NCBI RefSeq assembly: GCF_030378205.1
Contig: NZ_CP127385.1
Coordinates: 7,108,001-7,172,000, forward strand
From: Bradyrhizobium sp. NP1
Lineage (GTDB): Bacteria > Pseudomonadota > Alphaproteobacteria > Rhizobiales > Xanthobacteraceae
Direction of reading: 5' to 3'
Length of the DNA stretch: 64,000 nucleotides
Shown here: positions 44,037 to 52,222 of the stretch, in pieces
Layout of the letters: every line of letters begins with the position of its first letter
Numbering within the stretch: the first letter of the stretch is position 1
The notes under the pieces: model-generated
Seen by the model: the letters and a program-made list of their open reading frames with translations, nothing else
Database searches by the model: none
Told to the model about the DNA's origin: nothing
Position numbers and translations under genes: made by a program

Positions 44037-44915
44037 TTACTCCGCGGCGGCCTTCGGCGCGTCGCCTTGCGCGCGCGCCCTGATCTGGGCGATGGCGCGT
44101 TTCAGCGCGGCCTGCCGCGGATCGGGCATGATCGCGGCGCGCGCCTCTGCGATCGCCGACCCGAGATCGACCAGCGGCAGGGCGCCGTCGAAGGTCGGCT
44201 TGACGAGCCCGTCGATGATCGCATGCCAGTCGGCAAGCCCCTGGCGGTAACGGTCGCCAAAACCCTGCACCATGGTCGCGGTCTCGACGATCGCGCCCGC
44301 GGCGCCCGGCTGCTTGATCAGCGCGCGCGAGATCATGTGCAGCCAGCGCTCGACCCAGACGCGCTCCTCGCCATAGCGGATCGAGAACATGCGCCAGCGC
44401 CGCAGCCACGCCTCGATCCTGAGCCGGCGGATGCCCCAACGACTTTGGGTACTGAAGGGAATCGAGACCTGCTTGTGCAGCCAGCCGAGCATGCCGAGCA
44501 CCGTGAGCACGGGCGCGGCGGCCACCGCCGGCAGCGCATCGACCAGCTCGTCGAAACGGAAACGGTGGACATCGCGCGAGCGCATCTGGCCGCCGCTTGC
44601 CTCGAACCCGGCGAGCTTGAGCTGCGCGATCCGGATCGCGTCCTGGTAGCTCATGCGTTCCGCCATCAGCCGCGCGATCTCGCAGAACATCGGGCCGTCG
44701 ACGCCCTGCCGGCCGATGAAGCGCCGCAGGCGCTCGACGTAGAGATGGGCATAGCGCGCGCCCTGATAATCCATCAGGCAGCGGATGCCGTCTGCGACGA
44801 TTGCGGCCGCACCGATGGGCAGGCCGTCCGGCAGGGCCGGCGGCGTATGGTCCTGCTCCTCGAGGAAATCGGCGAACAGGTAGCGAAGCGAAGCCAGCAA
44901 TCCGTCGTCCGACAC
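44037..44915 (-). CDS. Orphan DUF6537-like domain protein
   Basis: Protein of 292 residues that resembles the C-terminal DUF6537 domain of indolepyruvate:ferredoxin oxidoreductase beta-family proteins: LMDYQGARYAHLYVERL near residue 47, MSYQDAIRIAQLK near 88, and RLRIEAWLRRWRMFSIRYGE near 168. The pyruvate-oxidoreductase gamma domain that normally precedes it is absent, and nothing upstream encodes it. It has a proper start (MSDDGLLASLRYLF) rather than a ragged truncation. Role unknown. A CTAGTG-type palindromic element lies 106 bp upstream. Confidence 0.6.
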   Translation of the reverse strand: MSDDGLLASLRYLFADFLEEQDHTPPALPDGLPIGAAAIVADGIRCLMDYQGARYAHLYVERLRRFIGRQGVDGPMFCEIARLMAERMSYQDAIRIAQLKLAGFEASGGQMRSRDVHRFRFDELVDALPAVAAAPVLTVLGMLGWLHKQVSIPFSTQSRWGIRRLRIEAWLRRWRMFSIRYGEERVWVERWLHMISRALIKQPGAAGAIVETATMVQGFGDRYRQGLADWHAIIDGLVKPTFDGALPLVDLGSAIAEARAAIMPDPRQAALKRAIAQIRARAQGDAPKAAAE

Positions 44916-45020
44916 GGGCGCTTCCTAACGTTGCCAGTGCGGTGGTTCAGAAATCCCCTTCATCGTTCGCGAGTCCTCAAAGGGAATTTCGAAAACCAGA
45001 CCACACCCGAATCAAGCTTT

Positions 45021-45096
45021 CTAGTGTCCTTTCGAACCCGAGGTTCGCAAGGGGGCCCGCGGCAGGGAGATGCGAACTCCGGATTCGGGACACTAG
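45021..45096. repeat. CTAGTG-ended palindromic element, copy 3
   Basis: CTAGTGTCCTTTCGAACCCG plus AGGTTCGCA at 45021-45049 pairs imperfectly with TGCGAACTCCGGATTCGGGA plus CACTAG at 45071-45096. The right end contains the TAG stop codon of the cNMP-binding protein gene (45093-45095). Confidence 0.8.
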
Positions 45097-45761
45097 GCGG
45101 GATTGGCGGCCGGAACCGAGGTCGCCGTCTGCTGCGCCAGCCGCTGCTCTAGCCTGTCGATGTTCTCGAACAGGCGGGTTGTCATAAGCTTGAGGAAATA
45201 AAAACCGAACGCCGGATTCTGCACGTACAGCTGCTCGACCTGATCGTAGCTGACGCTCAGGATGACGCCTGTCTGAATGCATTCCAGCGTCTGGGTTCGC
45301 AGATTCGACGGCGACAGCATGCCGAACTCGCCGACGATGGCGCCGACCGGCAATTCGATGCCGGATTCCACCAGCCGATAACGGCCGCTGACGATGTAGT
45401 ACATGCTGTCGGCCTTCTCGTCCTTGTAGAACAGGACCTCGCCGGCCGTGCATTTGCGCTCGGTCATGAACGGCTTCAGCCATTCCATCGACAGGTCGCT
45501 GCTGACCGATTTCTTGACGTTGCGGACGAGCTGCAGCATCTGGTGCAGCCGGTAGGTGTTGAGCGGCAACAGCACCGAATGCAGGATCAGCGTCGCATAA
45601 TTGTGGGTCGGGATCGCGGTCGTGATCAGGATGATGTTGGTCAGGATGCCGAACACCCGGAGCGGGATCATGGTCCGCATCGACAGCGTCGCCACCACGA
45701 AGATCGAGGCGAAGAAGCTGCCGGCAGCGCCGGCGTGTTCTGCGAGATGTGAGGTGTCCAT
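45093..45761 (-). CDS. Membrane protein with a cyclic-nucleotide-binding domain
   Basis: Protein of 222 residues from the ATG at 45761 (MDTSHLAEHAGAAGSFF); an in-frame ATG at 45824 is also possible and neither has a strong ribosome site. Three hydrophobic helices at about 13-28, 31-49 and 52-69 are followed by a CNBD at about 85-205. Its phosphate-binding cassette VGEFGMLSPSNLRTQTLEC keeps the Gly-Glu pair and the Arg that contacts the cyclic phosphate in Crp-like domains. No HTH follows, so it is not a Crp-type regulator. The layout is Popeye-like. It is divergent from a MloK1-like channel, which also has a CNBD. Its stop codon lies in a palindromic element. Confidence 0.78.
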   Translation of the reverse strand: MDTSHLAEHAGAAGSFFASIFVVATLSMRTMIPLRVFGILTNIILITTAIPTHNYATLILHSVLLPLNTYRLHQMLQLVRNVKKSVSSDLSMEWLKPFMTERKCTAGEVLFYKDEKADSMYYIVSGRYRLVESGIELPVGAIVGEFGMLSPSNLRTQTLECIQTGVILSVSYDQVEQLYVQNPAFGFYFLKLMTTRLFENIDRLEQRLAQQTATSVPAANPA

Positions 45762-46078
45762 GGGGCCAACCAAAGCGTCTGGAAAAGCCGGCACGCCGGC
45801 CTGTTCCGGCGCGCCCCTTATCATAATGTCCGCAGGTCGTTTTGATATACGCGGAAAAAGCAACGTTTTGTGCGGGATTTGCTCTATTCCGTCAAATTCG
45901 CGTTTCCGGGCCGGCCTGTCCCGCCCCGGCGAACCGGACCACGCTGCAGAGCGAAAGAAGCGACCCGCCGCGCCGATAACGTTGTTTTGCGGCCGTCGTT
46001 GACGGCCTGCCGTCGCCCGGGGCACCTTGTCGAAAAGGCCGCCACGGCCGCTTTCACCCCCAAGGCCACGCCGCCCGG
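45762..46078. other. Divergent intergenic region between the two CNBD genes
   Basis: This 317-bp region probably holds promoters for the CNBD membrane protein and the channel. The minus-strand side has an AT-rich stretch near 45838-45870 (TTTTGATATACGCG). No ORF with family resemblance and no strong repeat were found. Confidence 0.45.
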
Positions 46079-47191
46079 ATGCCCAAACCCATCGCCTTCC
46101 CCGCGCTTTCCCAGTTCGTGGCAGCGACCGCCGGCCGCAACATGACCAAGGCGGCCTACGCGGCGATCGCGATCGGCGTGCTGACGATGGCGCTGCTCAC
46201 CGTCAACCCGGCCTATGAGGCCGCCCACCACTGGGTCGATGCGGTGCTGTGGGCCTGCCTCGCCTTCTTCGTCTTCGAGTGGCTGGTGCGGATCCGTCAT
46301 GCCCTGCGCGCCGGAGTGATGCCTGGCTATCTGCTCTCGCTGCGCGGGCTGGTCGATGCCGTCTGCGCGCTGGCCATTCCGCTGGCGCTCGCGCTCGGCG
46401 CCGACCCCAGGACGGCGTGGCTGCTCGCGGTGCTCTGGATGGTCAAGGTGATCCCGGGCATTCCGGGCCTGCGGCAGCTGCGGCGGGTGATCGTGGTTGA
46501 ATCGGGCCCGCTGCTCAGCGTGCTCGTGATCTTCCTGATGGTGCTGTTCCTGGCTTCCGTCGCGGTCTATTTCCTCGAGCGCGACGTGCAGCCGGCGACC
46601 TTCGGCAACGTGCCGGCCGCGCTGTGGTGGGCGGTCGTGACGCTGACCACGACCGGCTATGGCGACGTGGTGCCGATCACCCCGCTCGGGCGGATAGTGG
46701 CGGCGCTGGTCATGATCTCCGGCCTCGGCGTGTTCGGGCTGTGGACCGGCATTCTCGCCACCGGCTTTGCCGCCGAAACGCGGCGCGACAATTTCCTCAA
46801 GACCTGGGAATCGGTGAGCAAGGTGCCGTTCTTCGCCTCGCTCGGCCCCTCGGCGATCGCCGACGTCACCCACATGCTGCGCACCATGGACCTGCCGGCG
46901 CGCACCATGATCATCCGCAAGGGCCAGCAGGGCGACTGCATGTATTTCATTGCCTCCGGCGAGGTCGAGGTCGACCTGCCCGGCAAGAAGGTCCAGCTCG
47001 GCGACGGCGCCTTCTTCGGCGAGATGGCGCTGCTCGGCAACAATCTGCGCTCGGCCAATATCACGACCACGCGGGTGTCGCGCCTGCTCGTGCTCGACCT
47101 CGTCGACTTCCGCCTGTTGATGGCGCGCCACCCCGACCTCGCCGAGACCATCGATGCCGAGGCCAAGCGCCGCGCACTGGAGAACAAGTGA
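46079..47191 (+). CDS. Cyclic-nucleotide-gated K+ channel, MloK1 family
   Basis: Tetrameric K+ channel protein of 370 residues with six transmembrane segments in residues 20-230 and a C-terminal CNBD in 240-360, the plan of MlotiK1 (355 residues). The selectivity filter TTTGYGD is near residue 192, with WWAVVTL before it and GLWTGILATGF in S6. The CNBD cassette FFGEMALLGNNLRSANITT closely matches that of MloK1 (FGEMAL, Arg contacting the cyclic phosphate). Residues in S4 are few in charge, as in MloK1, so it is likely ligand- rather than voltage-gated. It overlaps the enoyl-CoA hydratase gene by 1 base (TGATG) and is divergent from another CNBD membrane protein. Confidence 0.93.
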   Translation: MPKPIAFPALSQFVAATAGRNMTKAAYAAIAIGVLTMALLTVNPAYEAAHHWVDAVLWACLAFFVFEWLVRIRHALRAGVMPGYLLSLRGLVDAVCALAIPLALALGADPRTAWLLAVLWMVKVIPGIPGLRQLRRVIVVESGPLLSVLVIFLMVLFLASVAVYFLERDVQPATFGNVPAALWWAVVTLTTTGYGDVVPITPLGRIVAALVMISGLGVFGLWTGILATGFAAETRRDNFLKTWESVSKVPFFASLGPSAIADVTHMLRTMDLPARTMIIRKGQQGDCMYFIASGEVEVDLPGKKVQLGDGAFFGEMALLGNNLRSANITTTRVSRLLVLDLVDFRLLMARHPDLAETIDAEAKRRALENK

Positions 47192-47982
47192 TGGCGGCGC
47201 CGTCGGACGCAGATGCGGCGACCCCGCCGCTGCTGGAAGTAAGCGGCGCGGTGGCTACCATCCGCCTCAACCGGCCGCGTCATCTCAACCGGCTCGAAGC
47301 CGAAGACCTCGACGTGCTGACGCGTCACTTCGCGCGGATCGAGTCCGATCCCGCGATCCGGGTCCTCGTCCTCACCGGCACGGGCCGTGCCTTCAGCGCC
47401 GGCTACGACCTGAACTCGGTCGCCGCGCGGGCGACGAGCTCCGTCGAGCAGCAGAGCGCGGGCTCGGCCTTCGAGGTCGTGGTCAACCACCTGGAGGATC
47501 TCGGCGTGCCGACCATCTGCCGGCTCAATGGCGGGGTCTATGGCGGCTCGACCGACCTCGCGCTGGCCTGCGATTTCCGCATCGGCGTCGACACCGCCGA
47601 GATGTTCATGCCGGCGGCGCGGCTCGGCCTGCACTATTACAGGAGCGGCATTTCGCGCTACGTGTCGCGGCTCGGTGCCGACAACGCCAGGCGGCTGTTC
47701 CTCACCGCCGAGAAGATCGGCGCGCCCGAGATGCTGCGGATCGGCTACCTCACGTCGATGGTGCCGCTCGAGGCGCTCGACGAGGAGGTCGAGCGGCTCG
47801 CGACGCAGCTGGCTGGCAACGCGCCGAATGCGATGCGCGGCATGAAGCGGACCATCAACGAGATCGCGCGCGGCAAGCTCGACGAGGCCGCGGCCGACCG
47901 CCGGGCGATCGAGAGCATGCGCGGCGAGGAGATCAAGGAAGGCATTCGCGCATTTGCCGAGAAGCGCCCGCCGAAGTTCTAG
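47191..47982 (+). CDS. Enoyl-CoA hydratase/isomerase family protein
   Basis: Crotonase of 263 residues. The oxyanion-hole segments are GRAFSAGYDLNSVAARA near residue 66 and LNGGVYGGSTDLALACDFRI near 110. Of the two catalytic Glu positions of classical hydratases, the one after GG is replaced (GGSTDLAL), so it may be an isomerase or a different crotonase activity. The ATG shares its A with the stop codon of the K+ channel gene, so the two are translationally coupled, though no functional link is apparent. Confidence 0.85.
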   Translation: MAAPSDADAATPPLLEVSGAVATIRLNRPRHLNRLEAEDLDVLTRHFARIESDPAIRVLVLTGTGRAFSAGYDLNSVAARATSSVEQQSAGSAFEVVVNHLEDLGVPTICRLNGGVYGGSTDLALACDFRIGVDTAEMFMPAARLGLHYYRSGISRYVSRLGADNARRLFLTAEKIGAPEMLRIGYLTSMVPLEALDEEVERLATQLAGNAPNAMRGMKRTINEIARGKLDEAAADRRAIESMRGEEIKEGIRAFAEKRPPKF

Positions 47983-48046
47983 CGCTGTCCACCCTCCCCT
48001 CTGGAGGGGAATTATATATTTGAAAAGTACAGCAAGAATGGATTTT

Positions 48047-48407
48047 CTATCGACTGCCGATTTTTTCGCACGGGAAGGTATCCTGCAGGCCCCATAGGAG
48101 CAGGAGAGCGACCAACATATCGCCTTTCGCTGCCCGCTTGTCGGCTGACCTGAGCATTATGTGTTCGGTTTGGTCAGTGGTCATTGCGAGGTTTTCGGGC
48201 ATGCAGAACGCCGGTTGGCCGCCATGGCTTTTCATCCACGCATTATAAGCCATCAGGCCGCCCTTTACGCCATCAAGGTACAGCTGATTAAAGTTGCGAA
48301 ACGCCTCATTCTTTGGATTTGCGATAGGAATCCAGGCGCACATCGGCGGCAGCAACAGGAGCTGCCGCAAGCGCCAAAAAGCACGCCGACAATATCCACT
48401 TGTTCAT
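48047..48407 (-). pseudogene. Rap1a/Tai-family small exported protein, frameshifted
   Basis: The ATG at 48407, with GAGGAAA upstream, opens a signal peptide (MNKWILSACFLALAAAPVAA) followed by ADVRLDSYR, then the frame hits a stop. The rest of the protein continues in the next frame as NPKNEAFRNFNQLYLDGVKG, then FCMPENLAMTTDQ and LWGLQDTFPC, a pattern like Rap1a/Tai immunity-type domains with paired cysteines. Deleting one T from the TTT at 48318-48320 restores one continuous frame of about 119 codons. It is either a recent inactivation or a sequencing error. No type VI effector gene is near it. Confidence 0.7.
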
Positions 48408-48454
48408 CCGTTTCCTCGCTTTGCGGCGGCGTCTTTGCCAGGCAGCGCAAGGCA

Positions 48455-49177
48455 CTACCCGTCCACAAACGTCACGGCTTCGTCCAGGCTCGCGCGCGAG
48501 GTGCGGTAGCTGTTGACGAGACGCGCGTGGTCGGCATAGCCGAACGAGATGCCGCAGACCACGCAGCGATCATCGCCAAGGCCGAAGTGCTTGCGGATCA
48601 GCGCCGAGTGATGCGCCAGTGCGGCCTGCGGGATGGTGCCGAGCCCGAGCGCCTGCGCGGCCAGCATGAAATTGCCGACATAGCCGCCGCAATCAATCGC
48701 GCCGTAGACGCCGAGCGCCTCGTCGGTATGGATGATCGCAACATGCGGGGCGCCGAAGAAATTGTAGTTCTCCAGCGCCTGCCGCGCATAGGCCGCCTTG
48801 TCACCACGGGGAATCCCGAGCGTGTTGTAGAGCTGGAAGCCGCTTTCGCGCCGGCGCGCCAGATAGACGCCGCGATATTCGCGCGGCGGCGGGAAATCGA
48901 ACTCGGCGTGCGCGCCGGAGGCTGCTTCAGCATGGATCAGCTTGCGGAAGCGCTCCTTCGCCTCGCCGCTCGCGATGATCACCTGCCAGGGCTGGCTGTT
49001 GCACCACGACGCCGTGCGCTGCGCCACCTTGAGCACGCGCTCGATGGTGGCGCGCGGCACTTCCTGCGGCTTGAACGCGCGCACCGAATAGCGCTCGTTC
49101 AGGAGCTCTTCGAGCACGCCGACACGGTCCTCGTTGGTGTAGCGCGGCTTCGGCGCCATAGCGGCGGCATCGGTCAT
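48455..49177 (-). CDS. Nitroreductase family protein
   Basis: FMN-dependent NAD(P)H oxidoreductase of 240 residues. The FMN-binding motif YSVRAFKPQEVPRATIERVL is near residue 29, ASWCNSQPWQVIIASG near 55, and YGAIDCGGYVGNFMLAAQAL then GLGTIPQAAL near 155. ATG at 49177 lies at the edge of a palindromic repeat upstream. Substrate unknown; it stands alone, with the frameshifted Rap1a/Tai-like gene downstream and the acyl-CoA dehydrogenase genes upstream. Confidence 0.87.
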   Translation of the reverse strand: MTDAAAMAPKPRYTNEDRVGVLEELLNERYSVRAFKPQEVPRATIERVLKVAQRTASWCNSQPWQVIIASGEAKERFRKLIHAEAASGAHAEFDFPPPREYRGVYLARRRESGFQLYNTLGIPRGDKAAYARQALENYNFFGAPHVAIIHTDEALGVYGAIDCGGYVGNFMLAAQALGLGTIPQAALAHHSALIRKHFGLGDDRCVVCGISFGYADHARLVNSYRTSRASLDEAVTFVDG

Positions 49178-49199
49178 GGTAAGCGCCCTTCTTTCTACT

Positions 49200-49330
49200 T
49201 GCCTCCCCCTGCAAGGGGGAGGTCGGCGCGACCCCGGCGATGCGAAGCATCATCCGACGCGCCGGGTGGTCAATTTTGTCTCTGGTGCAAGACCCCCTCC
49301 CCAACCCTCCCCCTTTCAGGGGGAGGGGAA
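49200..49330. repeat. Intergenic palindromic repeat (ctccccctt family, double unit)
   Basis: CCTCCCCCT-GCA-AGGGGGAGG near 49202-49224, a central segment with GGCGCG...CGCGCC, and CCCTCCCCCTTT-C-AGGGGGAGGGG near 49305-49329. It fills the gap between the nitroreductase and acyl-CoA dehydrogenase genes. Confidence 0.75.
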
Positions 49331-49351
49331 CGGAGAGAGGCTGCACTGCGT

Positions 49352-50596
49352 CTAGCGTCCCTTGGTCGGAATCTTGTTGAAGGGCACGTCCTTGTCGACC
49401 CTGACGTCGCCGGGCAGCCCCAGCACCCGTTCGGCGATGATGTTGCGCAGGATCTCGTCGGTGCCGCCGGCGATCCGCATCGAGGGCGAGGAGAGCAGCA
49501 TCTGCTGGAACTGGCCGCGCGCCTGCTCTTCCGCCTCGCCGGTGAGCACGCCGGCCGCGCCTTCCAGGTCCATCGCGTAGGTCGCGATATCCTGCAGCAT
49601 GGTGCCCGCGACCAGCTTGCCGATCGAATTCTCCGGCCCCGGACGTTCTCCCTTGGACAGCGCGGAGATGGCGCGATAGCTGGTATATTTCAGCCCGCTC
49701 GCCTTCACCGCCCAGTTCGCGAGCCTCGCACGCACGGCGGGATCGTCGATCGCGAGCCCGTCCTCGGTCATCAGGCTGGAGCAGAACGCGAACATCTCGG
49801 GGAAGCCGGTGGCAAGCCGCGCGCCGATCGACATGCGCTCGTTCATCAGCGTGGTCAGGGACACATTCCAGCCGTCGCCGACGGCCCCTAACCGCTGGCT
49901 GTCCGGAATGACGACGTCGGTGAAATAGACCTCGTTGAACTCCTGCATGCCGTTGGCCTGCCTGATCGGCCGCACTTCCACGCCCTTGCTCTTCATGTCG
50001 AGGAAGAACATGGTCAGCCCCTTGTGCTTGGGCACATTGGGATCGGTGCGCGCGATCAGGAGGCCATAGTCCGAATAATGCGCGCCCGAGGTCCAGATCT
50101 TCTGGCCGTTGACGATCCAGCTATCGCCCTTTTTCTCGGCGCGGGTGCGAAGGCCCGCAACGTCGGAGCCGGCGGCCGGCTCGGAGAACAGCTGACACCA
50201 GATGTGTTCGCCGGAGGCGAGCTTCGGCAGATAGTGGCGCTTGTGCTCCTCGTTGCCATAGGCCATCACGGTGGGCCCGCACATGCCTTCGCCGATCTGG
50301 AACGGCTGGGTCAGCTTGCCGTAGACGCCCTCCTCCTGCTGCCAGATCACGCGCTCGATCGGCGATGCCCCGCGCCCGCCATAGTCCTTCGGCCAGTGCA
50401 GGCAGGCCCAGCCGCCCTCAAACTTCTTCTTCTGCCAGTCCTTGCCGACCTCGACGATGTCTTGGTTCTGCAGGCGGATGCGCCCGAGCGACGATTTTGA
50501 AAGCTCCGCCTCCAGCGCCTTCGGCGCGTTGGCGGCGATCCATTTGCGCGCGGTTGCACGGAACTCGGCTTCCTGCGGAGTGTCGTCGAAGTTCAT
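49352..50596 (-). CDS. Acyl-CoA dehydrogenase, paralogue 1 of the second acyl-CoA module
   Basis: FAD-dependent acyl-CoA dehydrogenase of 414 residues with ATG at 50596 and GAGGGA upstream. Flavin-site segments WCQLFSEPAAGSDVAGLRTR near 135 and WIVNGQKIWTSGAHYSDYG near 160. At the C-terminus IAGGTDEILRNIIAERVLG has Gly where MCAD has its catalytic Glu, while MNERMSIG supplies a Glu at the isovaleryl/long-chain type position. It is a close paralogue of the next gene upstream, with near-identical last 30 residues, which points to tandem duplication. A likely substrate is a branched or cyclic acyl-CoA, but nothing here fixes it. Confidence 0.9.
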   Translation of the reverse strand: MNFDDTPQEAEFRATARKWIAANAPKALEAELSKSSLGRIRLQNQDIVEVGKDWQKKKFEGGWACLHWPKDYGGRGASPIERVIWQQEEGVYGKLTQPFQIGEGMCGPTVMAYGNEEHKRHYLPKLASGEHIWCQLFSEPAAGSDVAGLRTRAEKKGDSWIVNGQKIWTSGAHYSDYGLLIARTDPNVPKHKGLTMFFLDMKSKGVEVRPIRQANGMQEFNEVYFTDVVIPDSQRLGAVGDGWNVSLTTLMNERMSIGARLATGFPEMFAFCSSLMTEDGLAIDDPAVRARLANWAVKASGLKYTSYRAISALSKGERPGPENSIGKLVAGTMLQDIATYAMDLEGAAGVLTGEAEEQARGQFQQMLLSSPSMRIAGGTDEILRNIIAERVLGLPGDVRVDKDVPFNKIPTKGR

Positions 50597-50619
50597 GGCG
50601 TTTCCCTCACGTATCTCCT

Positions 50620-50742
50620 GTAGGGTGGGTTAGCCCAACGGGTCCGCGCAAAGCGCGGCCCGATGACAGGCTCCGGCGTAACCCACCACGTCTATCGAGC
50701 AATCCGGGCTCGGTGGGTTACGCTTCGCTAACCCACCCTACG
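50620..50742. repeat. Palindromic repeat (tagggtgggtta family)
   Basis: TAGGGTGGGTTAGC at the left pairs with GCTAACCCACCCTA at the right (ending 50741). Inside are GCGTAACCCACC and GGTGGGTTACGC, forming nested dyads. It lies between the two paralogous dehydrogenase genes; the same family follows the second one. Confidence 0.85.
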
Positions 50743-50774
50743 ATTCCGATCCTTCGGACCATCCCGGAATGACG

Positions 50775-52019
50775 TCACGCTCTTCCCTTCGTCGGCACCT
50801 GGTTGAACGGCACGTCCTTGTCGACCCTGACATCGCCGGGCAGCCCCAGCACGCGCTCGGCGATGATGTTGCGCATGATCTCGTCGGTGCCGCCCTCGAC
50901 CCGGGTGCCGGGCGCGCGCAGCAGCATTGCCTGGAACTTGCCGGCGAGTTCGGCCTCCGGCCCGCTCAGCACGCCCGCCGCGCCCTCAAGGTCGAGCGCA
51001 TACATCGCGATCTCCTGGATCATCGATCCCGCCACCAGCTTGCCGATGGAATTTTCCGGTCCCGGCCGCTCACCGCGCGACAGCGCCGAGATGGCGCGGA
51101 AACTGGTGTGTTTCAGGCCGCTCGCCTTCACCGCCCAGTTCGCCAGCCTCGCACGCACATTGCGGTCGTCGAGTGCAGGTCCGTCATCGAGCATCAGGCC
51201 GGAGCAGAACTCGAACAATTCGGGAAAGCCGGTCGCCACGCCCGCACCGATCGACATGCGCTCGTTCATCAGCGTGGTCAGCGCGACGTTCCAGCCGTCG
51301 TTGACCGCACCCAGCCGCTGGCTGTCCGGGATTTTCACGTCGGTGAAATAGACCTCGTTGAATTCGGACTGCCCGTTGGCCTGCTTGATCGGCTTGATCT
51401 CGACGCCTTTGCTCTTCATGTCCAGGAAGAACATGGTGAGGCCCTTGTGCTTGGGCACGGTCGGATCGGTGCGCGTCAAGAGGATGCCATAGTCGGAATA
51501 ATGCGCGCCGGAGGTCCAGATCTTCTGGCCGTTGACGATCCAGTCGTCGCCTTGTCTCTCGGCCCGGGTGCGAAGCCCGGCAACGTCGGAGCCGCCGGCC
51601 GGCTCCGAGAACAGCTGGCACCAGATCTTCTCGCCAGAGGCGAGCGGCGGCAGATATTTTCGCTTCTGGTCTTCGGCGGCGAATGCCATCATAGTCGGCC
51701 CGCACATGCCGTGGCCGATGATGAACATCGCGCTTAGCTTGCCGAAAGCGCCCTCCTCCTGCTGCCAGATCACGCGCTCGATCGGCGAAGCGCCGCGGCC
51801 GCCATATTCCTTTGGCCAGTGCAGGCAGGCCCAGCCGCTATCGGCTTTCTTCTTCTGCCAGGCCTTTGCGACGTCGAGGACGTTGGCGCCCTTGAGCTGC
51901 GTGCGGCCGAGCGAGGCCTTGCGCAGCTCCTCCTCATATTGTTTCGGCGCATTTGCCGCGATCCAGGCGCGCGCTTGCTCGCGAAACGCGGCTTCCTGCG
52001 GGGTGTCGTCGAAATTCAT
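50775..52019 (-). CDS. Acyl-CoA dehydrogenase, paralogue 2 of the second acyl-CoA module
   Basis: Acyl-CoA dehydrogenase of 414 residues, colinear with its downstream paralogue. GAGGAAG precedes the ATG at 52019. It has WCQLFSEPAGGSDVAGLRTR, WIVNGQKIWTSGAHYSDYGI and a C-terminal VEGGTDEIMRNIIAERVLG with Gly at the MCAD-type catalytic position; MNERMSIG provides a Glu at the alternative position. The two paralogues differ mainly in the central part and may act on different chain lengths. Confidence 0.9.
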   Translation of the reverse strand: MNFDDTPQEAAFREQARAWIAANAPKQYEEELRKASLGRTQLKGANVLDVAKAWQKKKADSGWACLHWPKEYGGRGASPIERVIWQQEEGAFGKLSAMFIIGHGMCGPTMMAFAAEDQKRKYLPPLASGEKIWCQLFSEPAGGSDVAGLRTRAERQGDDWIVNGQKIWTSGAHYSDYGILLTRTDPTVPKHKGLTMFFLDMKSKGVEIKPIKQANGQSEFNEVYFTDVKIPDSQRLGAVNDGWNVALTTLMNERMSIGAGVATGFPELFEFCSGLMLDDGPALDDRNVRARLANWAVKASGLKHTSFRAISALSRGERPGPENSIGKLVAGSMIQEIAMYALDLEGAAGVLSGPEAELAGKFQAMLLRAPGTRVEGGTDEIMRNIIAERVLGLPGDVRVDKDVPFNQVPTKGRA

Positions 52020-52034
52020 GACGCTTCCTCGTTT

Positions 52035-52210
52035 GTAGGGTGGGTTAGCCGAAGGCGTAACCCACCACCTCTGTCGCGCTTCGTTGCAAGCAAGGTGGGT
52101 TACGCTGCGCTAACCCACCCTACGACATTACCGAGTAGGGTGGGCTAAGCGAAGCGAGCCCACCATCTGAGTATGACGCGGTGGGCAACGCTGCGCGATG
52201 TCCACCCTAC
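52035..52210. repeat. Two palindromic repeats (tagggtggg family) in tandem
   Basis: Unit 1 (52035-52122) runs from GTAGGGTGGGTTAGC to GCTAACCCACCCTAC in inverted orientation. Unit 2 (52135-52210) starts GTAGGGTGGGCTAAGCG and ends TCCACCCTAC. They occupy the gap between paralogue 2 and the 375-residue dehydrogenase gene. Confidence 0.85.
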
Positions 52211-52222
52211 GGACTTTTCGAC

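Noticed and set aside
45762..46025. N-terminal extension of the CNBD membrane protein by up to 88 codons.
   Set aside because: The extension is Arg/Pro-rich without domain character and no ribosome site; the shorter start is more likely, although the ATG at 45824 remains possible.
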